Assembly: GCA_020444765.1 (NCBI GenBank)
Contig: JAGRHW010000124.1
Coordinates: 1 to 9,641 of the forward strand
Length of the DNA stretch: 9,641 bases
Direction: 5' to 3'
DNA from: Gammaproteobacteria bacterium
GTDB taxonomy: Bacteria; Pseudomonadota; Gammaproteobacteria; Granulosicoccales; Granulosicoccaceae
Under the pieces are notes generated by a model. That model saw nothing but the letters and a program-made list of their open reading frames with translations, was not told where the DNA came from and did no database searches. Numbering within the stretch: position 1 is the stretch's first letter; every line of letters starts with the position of its first letter. A program made the translations under genes and the position numbers. Of this stretch, positions 1-6,341 are shown in pieces.

Positions 1-53
1 GCCTCATGCACAAGCCTAAAACAAGCGGCACGATGAAATCATACCTCAAACAC

Positions 54-1316
54 TCAGCAGTGCGCGGCTTTATCAGACAACAGTTGTTTTTCGTGGTGGT
101 TTTCGGTCAGTTCGGCGGCTTTTCGGTAGGATTGTGCGGCAGATATCCGATCGCCGTTTTTTTCCAGCAGATCGCCGCGCACAGCGTAGAAAAGGTGGTA
201 GTTTTTCAGGCGCTGATCATCGGCGAGCGTTTCCAGCAATGTTAATCCTGCCCGTGCGCCGAAGGCCATGCCATGCGCGACGGCACGATTGAGCTGGATA
301 ACGGGGCCCGGCGCCAGGGCATGCAGTTCATCATAGTGGCCGGCGATAGTTTGCCAGTCAGTGTCATCAAAAGTCGCCGCGATAGCATGGCTGGCTGCGA
401 TACGGGCTTGCAGTGTGTAGTAGCCAGGCTTGCTGTTTCCTGAGCTGGCCTGTACCAGTGCGGCAAGGCCATGGTCAATCAGCGTCCGGTCCCAGCGACG
501 GCGGTCCTGATCGGCTAGCAGGATCGCCCGACCATGCTCATCGAGCCGCGCATCGAGTCGCGAACCCTGCAGTTCCAGCAGCGCGGTCAGGCCGAAAACC
601 TCAGGCTCGAATGGCGCCAGACGACAAAGCTGGCGACCCAGCCTCATGGCCTCTCGGCAAAGATCGCTGCGCAACCAGTCGTCACCCTGTGTGGCGCTGT
701 AGCCTTCATTGAAGATCAGGTAAATCACCCCGAGCACCGACGACAGACGCGCACCGAGTTCGACGGCCGACGGCAGCTCGAAGGCGACCTGGTCGTCGGC
801 CAGTGCGCGTTTGGCGCGGGTGATACGCTGTGCTACCGCCGCCTCGGAAACCAGCAGCGCACGGCTGATTTCACGCACCGAGAGCCCGGCCACCAGACGC
901 AGGGTCAGGGCCAGACGCGCCTCCACGCTCAGCACCGGATGACAGGCGGTAAAGATCAGGCGCAGCATGTCGTCGTCGACCGGCGTTTCCGCCCAGCTCG
1001 CCGGCAAGGTGTTTTCCTGCTCCATGAGTTGCATTTCCTGCAGTACCAGACGATGCTTGCCGTTGGCCATCTGCCGGTGCCGGAGTTGATCTATGGCGCG
1101 TCTCGCTGCCGTGGTTTGCAGCCAGGCGCCGGGGTTATCCGGCACGCCGCTGTCCGGCCATTGTTCGAGCGCGGTGACAAAACAATCCTGCACCACCTCC
1201 TCCGCCAGCCCGACGTCGCCGAGCATGCGCGACAAACGGGCAATCAGCGACGGTCCTTCGACCCGCCGGCAGGCGGCGAGCAGTTCGGCAATCGTAGTGG
1301 CTTGCTGTGGCGTCAT
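54..1316 (-). CDS. ECF42-group RNA polymerase sigma factor with C-terminal TPR-like extension
   Basis: Encodes 420 residues. The N-terminal part is an ECF sigma factor: region 2 at about residues 20-82 (LAEEVVQDCFVTALEQW, then WLQTTAARRAIDQLRH) and a region 4 helix-turn-helix at about 114-172 (LSVREISRALLVSEAAVAQR). The remaining ~240 residues are the extension typical of the ECF42 group, with IYLIFNEGY (199-206), the highly conserved DQDRRRWD block (269-276) and TPR-like helices at about 335-405. ECF42 factors lack a membrane anti-sigma partner, and their extension is reported to be needed for activity; they are linked to DGPF/YCII genes, exactly the context here. It is the last gene of the operon; its ATG overlaps the stop of the DUF1428 gene (ATGA), implying translational coupling. 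It probably directs transcription of its own operon. The inducing signal is unknown. Confidence 0.93.
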   Translation of the reverse strand: MTPQQATTIAELLAACRRVEGPSLIARLSRMLGDVGLAEEVVQDCFVTALEQWPDSGVPDNPGAWLQTTAARRAIDQLRHRQMANGKHRLVLQEMQLMEQENTLPASWAETPVDDDMLRLIFTACHPVLSVEARLALTLRLVAGLSVREISRALLVSEAAVAQRITRAKRALADDQVAFELPSAVELGARLSSVLGVIYLIFNEGYSATQGDDWLRSDLCREAMRLGRQLCRLAPFEPEVFGLTALLELQGSRLDARLDEHGRAILLADQDRRRWDRTLIDHGLAALVQASSGNSKPGYYTLQARIAASHAIAATFDDTDWQTIAGHYDELHALAPGPVIQLNRAVAHGMAFGARAGLTLLETLADDQRLKNYHLFYAVRGDLLEKNGDRISAAQSYRKAAELTENHHEKQLLSDKAAHC

Positions 1317-1678
1317 GCCAGTTCGAAACGGGCGATTTCGCTGAAACCGCCCCAGATCATCCGCTGCCCGTCAAAAGGCATGGTCTTGTCATCCATCCCG
1401 CTGATACGGGGGTCGGCCATCACCTTGGCGTTGATTCTGTCGCGTTCGGCGCGGCTTTCGTAGATGATCCAGGAAAACACCACGACCTCACCGGGCTCGA
1501 GCTTGACCGCCATCGGAAAGGACGTGACCACGCCGTCCGGCACATCGTCGGCGACGGTTTCGACAAACTGCAGGGCGCCGTATTCGAGCCAGACCTTGCC
1601 GGCATCCTCGGCCACCTTGCGATACTCATCGAGCCTGTCTTTGGGTACGGGAACGACAAAGCCGTCTACATAATTCAT
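1313..1678 (-). CDS. DUF1428 family protein (YbaA-like)
   Basis: Encodes 121 residues, the full usual length of DUF1428, a small ferredoxin-like (dimeric alpha+beta barrel) fold family. Recognisable blocks are the start YVDGFVVPVPKDRLDEYRK, the central PDGVVTSFPMAVKLEPGEVVVFSW, and the end MPFDGQRMIWGGFSEI. No enzymatic activity is established for the family and none is claimed here. It has no signal peptide or membrane segment. It sits between a VOC protein and the ECF42 sigma factor and overlaps both by 4 bases: its ATG is inside the VOC stop (1675-1678) and its stop overlaps the sigma ATG (1313-1316). Such genes are commonly seen with ECF42/DGPF genes, so it is probably part of the same regulon, perhaps binding a small molecule. 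Family call is sure; role is not. Confidence 0.9.
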   Translation of the reverse strand: MNYVDGFVVPVPKDRLDEYRKVAEDAGKVWLEYGALQFVETVADDVPDGVVTSFPMAVKLEPGEVVVFSWIIYESRAERDRINAKVMADPRISGMDDKTMPFDGQRMIWGGFSEIARFELA

Positions 1679-2079
1679 GATCGTATCTCCGGGCTTGTAA
1701 AATAGCCGAGTTCCCAGATGTGTCCATCCGGGTCTTCGAAGCCATGACCGTACATGCCATCCTGGTCTTTGGCTTCAGTGGTAGTGCGTCCGCCGTTGTC
1801 GCTCGCCAGACGAACCAGGCGATCGACTTCGGCGCGGCTATCGCAACCGAGGCAGATCAACACTTCCGTCGAGCACGTGGCATCGACGACGGGTTTAGAG
1901 GTAAATTCGGCAAAACGATTCTTTTCCAGCAACATCAGATAAAGCCTGTCGTCGATCCGTGCACAAGCCGTATGCTCGCTGCAATACTGTTCAACGGCGG
2001 CAAAACCGAGCGCATCGTAAAAGGCCCGCGAACGCGCGGCATTCAGCACCGGCAGGTTAATCCAGACTTGTTTGGTCAT
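1675..2079 (-). CDS. VOC superfamily protein (glyoxalase/extradiol dioxygenase fold)
   Basis: Encodes 134 residues, the length of a single two-module vicinal-oxygen-chelate protein. The N-terminal module begins KQVWINLPVLNAARSRAFYDALGF (residues 3-26), and the C-terminal module ends with the hallmark GFEDPDGHIWEL (113-124), where His120 and Glu123 would be metal-ligand candidates. VOC members include glyoxalases, antibiotic-binding proteins and dioxygenases; the substrate cannot be read from sequence. The start has a good ribosome binding site (AGAGGGAG, ending 3 bases before the ATG). It is followed by the DUF1428 gene with an ATGA overlap and preceded by a DGPF gene 103 bases upstream. Its place inside an ECF42 operon argues for a stress- or detoxification-linked role, as inference only. 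Confidence 0.9.
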   Translation of the reverse strand: MTKQVWINLPVLNAARSRAFYDALGFAAVEQYCSEHTACARIDDRLYLMLLEKNRFAEFTSKPVVDATCSTEVLICLGCDSRAEVDRLVRLASDNGGRTTTEAKDQDGMYGHGFEDPDGHIWELGYFTSPEIRS

Positions 2080-2150
2080 GGCTCCCTCTGCATTTTCAAT
2101 GCTCGAAGGGCTTCCCAGGCATCATCAGATCGAACTTCCTGATCGTCACC

Positions 2151-2165
2151 CGGGGCTCTGCCCCG
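2151..2165 (-). other. Intercistronic GC hairpin
   Basis: A perfect 6-bp stem (CGGGGC / GCCCCG) closes a 3-base loop, 17 bases after the stop of the DGPF gene and inside the 103-base gap before the second VOC gene. No run of T follows on either strand, so it is not a standard intrinsic terminator. It could stabilise the upstream message or tune the ratio of the upstream genes to the VOC-DUF1428-sigma block. The structure is seen; the role is inferred. Confidence 0.45.
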
Positions 2166-2182
2166 ACCTTGCCAGGTTGACG

Positions 2183-2539
2183 TCAACCCTCATGACAAGG
2201 CGCCAGCTCGCGAATTACCACGCTGGCAAAGCGCACCGCCGGGCAACGTTTGGCAATCGCCAGCGCCTGCTCGCGATCCTCGCAATTGAGCAGAAAAAAA
2301 CCGCCGACCATTTCCTTGGATTCGGCAAACGGACCGTCCAGCACTTGCAGTTCGCCATCGCGCTCCTGCAAACGGATAGCGTGCTTGTCGGACTTCAGTG
2401 ATTCGGCTCCGGCCAGCAGCCCGTCACGCGCCAGCTCACCGGCAAACGCAGTCATTTCCTGGTAAAGCGCAAGCGCTTCCTGTGGGCTGCGCGTATCCCG
2501 GTCACCACGGTTTTCATGAATAAGCAGCATATAACTCAC
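2183..2539 (-). CDS. DGPF-motif YCII-related protein
   Basis: Encodes 118 residues with the defining motif VLDGPFAESKEMVGGF (residues 66-81; DGPF at 68-71) and the start SYMLLIHEN typical of the family. These are small ferredoxin-like-fold proteins found next to ECF42 sigma factors; their biochemical function is not established, although the related YciI fold has a His-Asp centre in some members. The start is GTG at 2539: AAGGGGGA (2547-2554) sits 7 bases upstream, and starting there retains the expected first residues; an internal ATG (2530) would trim three residues. It lies 45 bases after the PhnB-like gene. It is the canonical DGPF protein of the operon, in contrast to the shorter first gene. 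Probably under control of the ECF42 factor. Confidence 0.92.
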   Translation of the reverse strand: MSYMLLIHENRGDRDTRSPQEALALYQEMTAFAGELARDGLLAGAESLKSDKHAIRLQERDGELQVLDGPFAESKEMVGGFFLLNCEDREQALAIAKRCPAVRFASVVIRELAPCHEG

Positions 2540-2584
2540 GATGAATTCCCCCTTCAGAACCAGTTAATTTAATGTTCGCCAGAC

Positions 2585-3037
2585 CTAGAACGTCATTTTG
2601 TCGAGAGTATCCTGCAGGGACGCGGGATCGACCTCGCGGACGGTTCTGGCCATGGCCCATTCGTGCCCCCAGCGATCGCGCACCTTGGCATAACGATCGC
2701 CCCAAAACATATCCTCCGGCGCCATCACCGGTTCACAACCTGCTGAGACGGCTTTGTCAAAAGCGGCATCGACGTCTTCCACATTCAGATGCAGAGTGAT
2801 CCGGCTGACCGCGTTTTGCAAGGCCTGATTGTCCTGGCAGCCGGCATAGTCGTCGCAGATAAACACGGCACTGTCGCCGATAAAGAAACAGCCGTGCGCC
2901 AGATGGCCCTGTTTGTCGGTCAGCCGCATGGCTTCCCTGCCACCGAAAGTCTCGCAATAATAGCTCAGCGCCTCCGCCGCGTTATCACAAACCAGATGGG
3001 CTATGACGGATTGTTTATTGGCTTGATTGTCAGTCAT
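2585..3037 (-). CDS. PhnB-like VOC family protein
   Basis: Encodes 150 residues. The layout is that of PhnB/YdeM-type glyoxalase-fold proteins: an N-terminal module (VIAHLVCDNAAEALSYYCETFGG, 11-33), then RITLHLNVEDVDAAFDKAVSAGC (79-101), and the diagnostic MFWGDRYAKVRDRWGHEWAMA (110-130). The family has been likened to demethylubiquinone methyltransferases in old annotations, but no methyltransferase motif is present. GGAG lies 8 bases before the ATG. It follows the first gene of the operon by 14 bases and precedes the DGPF gene. It is clearly different from the other VOC gene at 1675-2079, so the operon holds two unrelated-looking VOC types rather than a duplication. Substrate unknown. Confidence 0.9.
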   Translation of the reverse strand: MTDNQANKQSVIAHLVCDNAAEALSYYCETFGGREAMRLTDKQGHLAHGCFFIGDSAVFICDDYAGCQDNQALQNAVSRITLHLNVEDVDAAFDKAVSAGCEPVMAPEDMFWGDRYAKVRDRWGHEWAMARTVREVDPASLQDTLDKMTF

Positions 3038-3051
3038 CGTGTTACTCCGTT

Positions 3052-3381
3052 TCAGTGAAGTCTTGCAATGGGTTTGGTAAAAAAGCGTGAACTGGATGAG
3101 CCTGCCTCAGAAGTGTCGAGCAGAAAGCCGTCCAGCGTCAGCGCCGCACGGATCCTTCGCCGGCTTTGCAGGCGGGCAAGCCAGACCTGCGCCTCCACGG
3201 GATCGGCCACGTCGATCACGGCATATGCATTTGGAGACTTGGTCGATTGCGGGTCCGCCAGCATTTGCAGTCGTGCCATATCCAGCAAAACACCACCACC
3301 AGCCAGCTCCTGCTCAAGCAGTGACAGAGCCAACGGAGATGCCTGTTCATCAGTGGATTTCAGCAAGATCAAAAAGCGCAT
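3052..3381 (-). CDS. Short YCII-related protein with eroded DGPF motif
   Basis: Encodes 109 residues. The start MRFLILLKSTDEQAS closely matches the opening of DGPF/YCII proteins, and ADPVEAQVWLARLQSRRRI (59-77) matches the later helix of that fold. The segment that should hold DGPFAETKE is shorter and reads LADPQSTKSPNAYAV (41-55), so the DGPF signature is gone, and the protein is about 10-20 residues shorter than relatives. It is the first gene behind the putative ECF42 promoter and has no clear Shine-Dalgarno sequence before its ATG. It is intact and has no stop or frameshift, so it is probably a diverged functional paralogue rather than a pseudogene; that distinction is inference. The stop is followed 14 bases later by the PhnB-like gene. 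Confidence 0.75.
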   Translation of the reverse strand: MRFLILLKSTDEQASPLALSLLEQELAGGGVLLDMARLQMLADPQSTKSPNAYAVIDVADPVEAQVWLARLQSRRRIRAALTLDGFLLDTSEAGSSSSRFFTKPIARLH

Positions 3382-3411
3382 CGGCGGTTGTCTTTGTGGT
3401 GTATATAAACT

Positions 3412-3441
3412 GACGACGAACCAGCCTGTGAAAATCCGACA
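3412..3441 (-). promoter_or_regulatory. Candidate ECF42-dependent promoter
   Basis: On the minus strand TGTCGG (3436-3441) is followed by a 17-base spacer and CGTCGTC (3412-3418), about 30 bases before the ATG of the first gene of the sigma operon. From memory, ECF42 target promoters have TGTCGA at -35 and CGTC or CGAC at -10; the match is one base off at -35 and exact at -10. Spacing and position are right for a promoter. This supports autoregulation of the operon, but it rests on a remembered consensus. Confidence 0.6.
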
Positions 3442-3503
3442 GAGACGGAGATTTTTTTACGAGTGTTAAAATGCGGGTGCGGGATTTTCCATTCCAACCC
3501 GCT

Positions 3504-3593
3504 ACGTCATCCCAAAGTGCCTTATTCGAGGGAGCGTCTTCCCCGAATGCCTTACTCGAGAAGACGTCATCCCCGAGCGCTTTTGTCGGGGAT
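3504..3593. repeat. Three 30-base subrepeats
   Basis: Units beginning at 3504, 3534 and 3564 share the pattern NCGTCATCCCCGA then TGCCTTACTCGAG or its derivative, at an exact 30-base step. The last two recur in the second copy at 3737 and 3767. Only the last unit of each copy keeps a perfect palindrome; the others look decayed. There are no unique spacers, so this is not a CRISPR array. Confidence 0.8.
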
Positions 3594-3675
3594 CCAGTAA
3601 TTTTGTCGGCAAACGATAAGCCTCACCACCGTCGGACAGCCCGCAGCTGGATTCCCGACGGGGCTCAGGAATGAC
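3565..3675. repeat. Dispersed-repeat-like element with paired inverted ends
   Basis: The left part has CGTCAT-CCCCGA, loop, TCGGGG-ATCCAG (3565-3597); the stem ATCCCCGA/TCGGGGAT (3569-3576 with 3586-3593) is perfect with a 9-base loop. The right part has CTGGATTCCCGACGGGGCTC ending in GGAATGAC (3647-3675), so ATCCAG pairs with CTGGAT and GTCAT with ATGAC across the element. This is the architecture of short non-coding repeats common in proteobacterial intergenic regions. Confidence 0.65.
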
Positions 3676-3771
3676 AAAGGCGCGGGATTTTCCATGCGAA
3701 TCCGTTTCCTCTTTCCCGAATCCTCCAGCCAAGGAAGCGTCATCCCCGAATGCCTTACTCGAGAAAACGTC

Positions 3772-3796
3772 ATCCCCGAGCGCTTTTGTCGGGGAT
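3772..3796. repeat. Second copy of perfect 8-bp hairpin
   Basis: ATCCCCGA (3772-3779) pairs perfectly with TCGGGGAT (3789-3796) around a 9-base loop. It lies about 40 bases past the stop of the alpha/beta hydrolase gene and would form in its transcript. No T-run follows, so if it ends or stabilises that message it does so in a non-classical way. Confidence 0.6.
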
Positions 3797-3836
3797 CCAG
3801 CACTTGGTCAAAAACGAAACGAAGAGATTTATCGAT

Positions 3837-4628
3837 TCAGACTGACGCCAGAAAAGCCGTCACTATGTCCAGCACCCGCTGCGGATCTTCACGATGCGGC
3901 ACATGTCCGAAGCCCTGTAAAACCTGTTTTTCACACTTGCCAGCCGGCAGTGTGGTAAAGAGTTCCGGGTGCTTCAACGAGCCGAATTCATCTTTATCGC
4001 CGTGTATCGACAGTACCGGACAAACGATGGTTGGCAGAATATCTTCGATCGTCCAGTCGCTGAACTCATCCGAAAGCCAGGAATCGATCCATGCATGCAG
4101 AACCCACTCCGCCTTGTCGCCGTGATAACGGCGCAGCCGATCAAGCTGCCCGGCCTCGGTAAAGCTCACCTTCGCATCGCGGATGCCCTGGAGCGTCTGT
4201 TCTTCGGCAAAAACCTGTGCCGACTCGGTGATCAGGGCCTCACAGTTATCGACATACGTCGCTGCACATATAGCAGCCATGGCACCGCCAACACTGTGCC
4301 CGAAAACAACGAAACGCTGCAAGGCCAGATTCTTTTGCAGCGCTGCAAAGGCGGTCACCGCTTCATCGCTGACAAAGGTACGTGGTATCAGCTGCGAGGG
4401 ATGCGGGTCCGACTCACCAAAACCAGGCCGGTCATAGGCGATCACTTCACGCCCGGTAGCGCGCGCGAGCAGCTCGGGAAAGTCCCGCCATAAACTCACA
4501 CAACCCAGCGAGTCGTGAAATAATACAATAGGCGCTCCGGCACTGTCACCGGTTTGCCAGCGTTTGACATAAATTTTTCCCAGCGGGGTGGATACCCGTG
4601 TTTCGTTGCTTGTTATTGTCGTTTTCAT
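3837..4628 (-). CDS. Alpha/beta hydrolase
   Basis: Encodes 263 residues, a usual size for a cytoplasmic single-domain alpha/beta hydrolase with a small cap. The nucleophile elbow is FGHSVGG (109-115, Ser112). The oxyanion region is FHDSLG (37-42). The acid is in IHGDKDEFG (208-216, Asp213 most likely), and the base is His242 in GFGHVPH. No signal peptide is present. It is the last gene of the CoA-catabolic cluster, 83 bases after the PaaG-like gene, and may share its transcript. It could hydrolyse a ring-cleavage product, a lactone or an ester of the pathway; sequence does not distinguish these. The ribosome binding site is weak. Confidence 0.9.
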   Translation of the reverse strand: MKTTITSNETRVSTPLGKIYVKRWQTGDSAGAPIVLFHDSLGCVSLWRDFPELLARATGREVIAYDRPGFGESDPHPSQLIPRTFVSDEAVTAFAALQKNLALQRFVVFGHSVGGAMAAICAATYVDNCEALITESAQVFAEEQTLQGIRDAKVSFTEAGQLDRLRRYHGDKAEWVLHAWIDSWLSDEFSDWTIEDILPTIVCPVLSIHGDKDEFGSLKHPELFTTLPAGKCEKQVLQGFGHVPHREDPQRVLDIVTAFLASV

Positions 4629-4711
4629 CCCTTGCCTGTTGATGATTGGAGTGGATTTTCAGGAATGGATTTTAACCGAAATTACCCGGATGGCGAGTTC
4701 TCTTACTGACT

Positions 4712-5515
4712 TTAACAACCTTTAAATTGCGGATCGCGTTTTTCCGCAAAGGCATTCACGCCTTCACGATAGTCCTCTGACTGCCCGAGTTCTCGCATCC
4801 CGGCCCGCTCAAGATCCAGTTGAGTTTCCAGCGAGTTGCCGAGACCGGACCAGATCGCCTGCTTGGTACGTGCGTAACCGAGCGTCGGACCGGCGGCGAG
4901 TTTGAGTAACAAGGCATCGACAGCCTCGTCGAAGGCTTCGTCAGCCACGCAGTCCCAGATCAAACCCCAGTCTTTTGCCTGCGACGCCGAGACAGGCTCG
5001 CCAAGCATCGCCATCCCCAACGCGCGGGCCGGGCCCGCCAAACGCGGCAGGCTCCAGCTGCCGCCGGTGTCGGGCAACAACCCCAGTCTGGAAAACGCCA
5101 TAATAAATCTAGCCGACTCTTTGGCGATCACCAGATCACAGGCCAGGGCCAGACTGGCGCCCGCCCCGGCGGCGACGCCGTTAACCGCTGCCAGCACCGG
5201 CAACGGCAGGGCGCGCAATGCAAGCACCAAAGGCTTGTAGTTATTCTCGATCGAGGCACCGAGGTCAGGCGGTTTATCGCCGGGTTTGCTTTTACGCTCG
5301 GCGAGATCCTGACCGGCACAGAAGGCACGCCCGGCACCGGTAATCAAAAGCACCCGCGCCTCGCCGCTGTCGATAGCGGACCGCAGGCTCACCAGTGCCG
5401 AGCGGATTTCCTCATGCATGGTTACGGTAAAGGCGTTGAGACGATCCGGCCGGTTCAATACCAGTCTTGCAATACCATTATTCAGGGAATAGTCGATCGA
5501 AGAAAATTCGCTCAT
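4712..5515 (-). CDS. paaG: PaaG-like enoyl-CoA hydratase/isomerase
   Basis: Encodes 267 residues, the length of PaaG, which isomerises double bonds or ring epoxides of CoA thioesters in phenylacetate degradation. Crotonase features are AFCAGQDL (65-71, first oxyanion strand), VNGVAAGAGASLALACDL (111-128), and FSRLGLLPDTGGSW (141-154). Asp149 fits the catalytic Asp of PaaG, while both hydratase glutamates are replaced (by Ser and Phe), which favours isomerase over hydratase. The open frame extends upstream to 5917, but that part is a shadow of the preceding gene: ATG at 5515 has GGAG 5 bases upstream and begins the aligned domain. It lies 25 bases after the other crotonase gene. The substrate is probably a CoA ester from an aromatic ring, though other dienoyl-CoA isomerase roles remain possible. 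Confidence 0.85.
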   Translation of the reverse strand: MSEFSSIDYSLNNGIARLVLNRPDRLNAFTVTMHEEIRSALVSLRSAIDSGEARVLLITGAGRAFCAGQDLAERKSKPGDKPPDLGASIENNYKPLVLALRALPLPVLAAVNGVAAGAGASLALACDLVIAKESARFIMAFSRLGLLPDTGGSWSLPRLAGPARALGMAMLGEPVSASQAKDWGLIWDCVADEAFDEAVDALLLKLAAGPTLGYARTKQAIWSGLGNSLETQLDLERAGMRELGQSEDYREGVNAFAEKRDPQFKGC

Positions 5516-5540
5516 GTCGACTCCGGAGCAAGCATACCGC

Positions 5541-6341
5541 TTACAGCGGTGAAGGCGGAAAATCCGGCTTGCGCCGTTGCTTGACGGCCGCCAGCCCTTC
5601 GCGCATTTCCGGCGAACCAAAGCCGAGCATCTCCAGCGCCAGCGACTGCTCGAAAGCCGGACCCGCCATACGCAACCACTGATTGAGGCTGTGCTTGGTC
5701 CAGCGCAAGGCGGTTTGCGAGCCATTGGCCAGCTTTGCGGCAATCGCCGCGCATTCGCTGTCGAGTTTGTCGTCGTCGACCACTTTGGCGACCAGGCCGA
5801 TACGTTCCGCTTCCTCACCGGAAATTTCATCCGACAACAGCAGGTGCAGCTTGGCTTTCGCCATGCCGCACAACAGCGGCCAGATGATTGCGGCGTGATC
5901 GCCCGCCGCCACGCCAAGCCGCGTGTGCCCGTCGATCAAACGCGCCGTACGCGCCGCCACCGGAATATCGGCCATCAGCGCCACTGCAAGCCCGCCACCG
6001 ACGGCTGGCCCCCTGATGGCGGAGATAATGACCTTGCTGCATTCGATCATATTCATGACGATACCGCGCGCCTCCTTCCAGACCCGCGCCCTCGCCTCGA
6101 AGCTGTCGGCCATGTCATCGACCAGATCCAGCGTTCCGCCACTGGAGAAACCCCTGTCCTGCCCGCGCACGATAATCACGTCGATGCGTTTGTCACGGTC
6201 CAGATCCTGCCAGATCGTGGCAAGCTCGCCATGCCCTCTCGCATCGGCAGCCGGCAGCTTACCCGTCTCACCCATCACCACCTCGGCAACCCGGTTTTGG
6301 TGAATAATCACCTTAAGGCTGGTGTAATTCTCGTAGTTCAC
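5541..6341 (-). CDS. Atypical crotonase-fold protein (enoyl-CoA hydratase/isomerase family)
   Basis: Encodes 266 residues from a GTG start. The crotonase fold shows in VIIVRGQDRGFSSGGTLDL (55-73, oxyanion strand), SAIRGPAVGGGLAVALMADI (107-126), and LIDGHTRLGVAAGDHAAIIW (135-154). At the two positions of the hydratase glutamates it has Ala119 and His139, so ordinary hydration is unlikely; His139 or Asp148 are candidate active-site groups. A frame reaching 6380 with ATG exists, but the GTG at 6341 has GGAGG 7 bases upstream and overlaps the thioesterase stop as GTGA, so it is preferred. The PaaG-like gene follows at 25 bases. Most likely it rearranges, cleaves or hydrolyses a CoA-bound pathway intermediate. 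Family sure, reaction unknown. Confidence 0.88.
   Translation of the reverse strand: MNYENYTSLKVIIHQNRVAEVVMGETGKLPAADARGHGELATIWQDLDRDKRIDVIIVRGQDRGFSSGGTLDLVDDMADSFEARARVWKEARGIVMNMIECSKVIISAIRGPAVGGGLAVALMADIPVAARTARLIDGHTRLGVAAGDHAAIIWPLLCGMAKAKLHLLLSDEISGEEAERIGLVAKVVDDDKLDSECAAIAAKLANGSQTALRWTKHSLNQWLRMAGPAFEQSLALEMLGFGSPEMREGLAAVKQRRKPDFPPSPL

Larger units (their letters stand above)
3479..3800. repeat. Tandem duplication with 203-base period
   Basis: The string GCGGGATTTTCCAT occurs at 3479-3492 and 3682-3695, exactly 203 bases apart. A 65-base block at 3533-3597 recurs at 3736-3800 with only two differences, again 203 bases apart. The 40 bases between the two matching parts have the same length in both copies but are much diverged. 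The pattern suggests one duplication followed by uneven drift or by conversion of the hairpin-bearing part. Confidence 0.9.
3479..3836. other. Gene-free intergenic repeat block between the two operons
   Basis: With the ECF42 operon leader (3382-3478) this makes a 455-base stretch without a credible gene. It holds two copies of a 203-base unit, 30-base subrepeats and two perfect hairpins, given separately. The open frames in it, on both strands, consist of repeat-derived low-complexity peptide (for example repeats of RHSGMT type) and are not credible genes. The block lies downstream of the alpha/beta hydrolase gene and upstream of the sigma operon, both transcribed leftward, so it could buffer read-through. 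Confidence 0.75.

Noticed and set aside
534..1463. 309-codon frame on the plus strand.
   Set aside because: It is antisense to the ECF42 and DUF1428 genes, has unusual Arg/Gln/His-rich composition, and shows no domain. It is a shadow of high-GC coding sequence.
2096..2149. A 17-residue minus-strand frame with GTG start in the gap between the DGPF and VOC genes.
   Set aside because: Too short, no clear ribosome binding site, and no recognised family; it continues the frame of the DGPF gene past its stop and is most likely chance.
3403..3408. TTTATA as a sigma-70 -10 box before the sigma operon.
   Set aside because: No acceptable -35 lies 16-18 bases upstream, whereas the ECF-type element a few bases away has both parts.
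3504..3800. CRISPR-like array, because of the regular 30-base step.
   Set aside because: Units are adjacent without unique spacers and diverge among themselves; no cas genes are present.
3502..3803. Minus-strand frames through the repeat block giving RHSGMT-type peptides.
   Set aside because: These peptides are the translation of the dispersed DNA repeat and lack start signals.
5516..5917. N-terminal extension of the PaaG-like frame (134 extra residues).
   Set aside because: It overlaps the preceding crotonase gene in another frame, is rich in Arg, Ser and Cys without family similarity, and a good start with GGAG exists at 5515.
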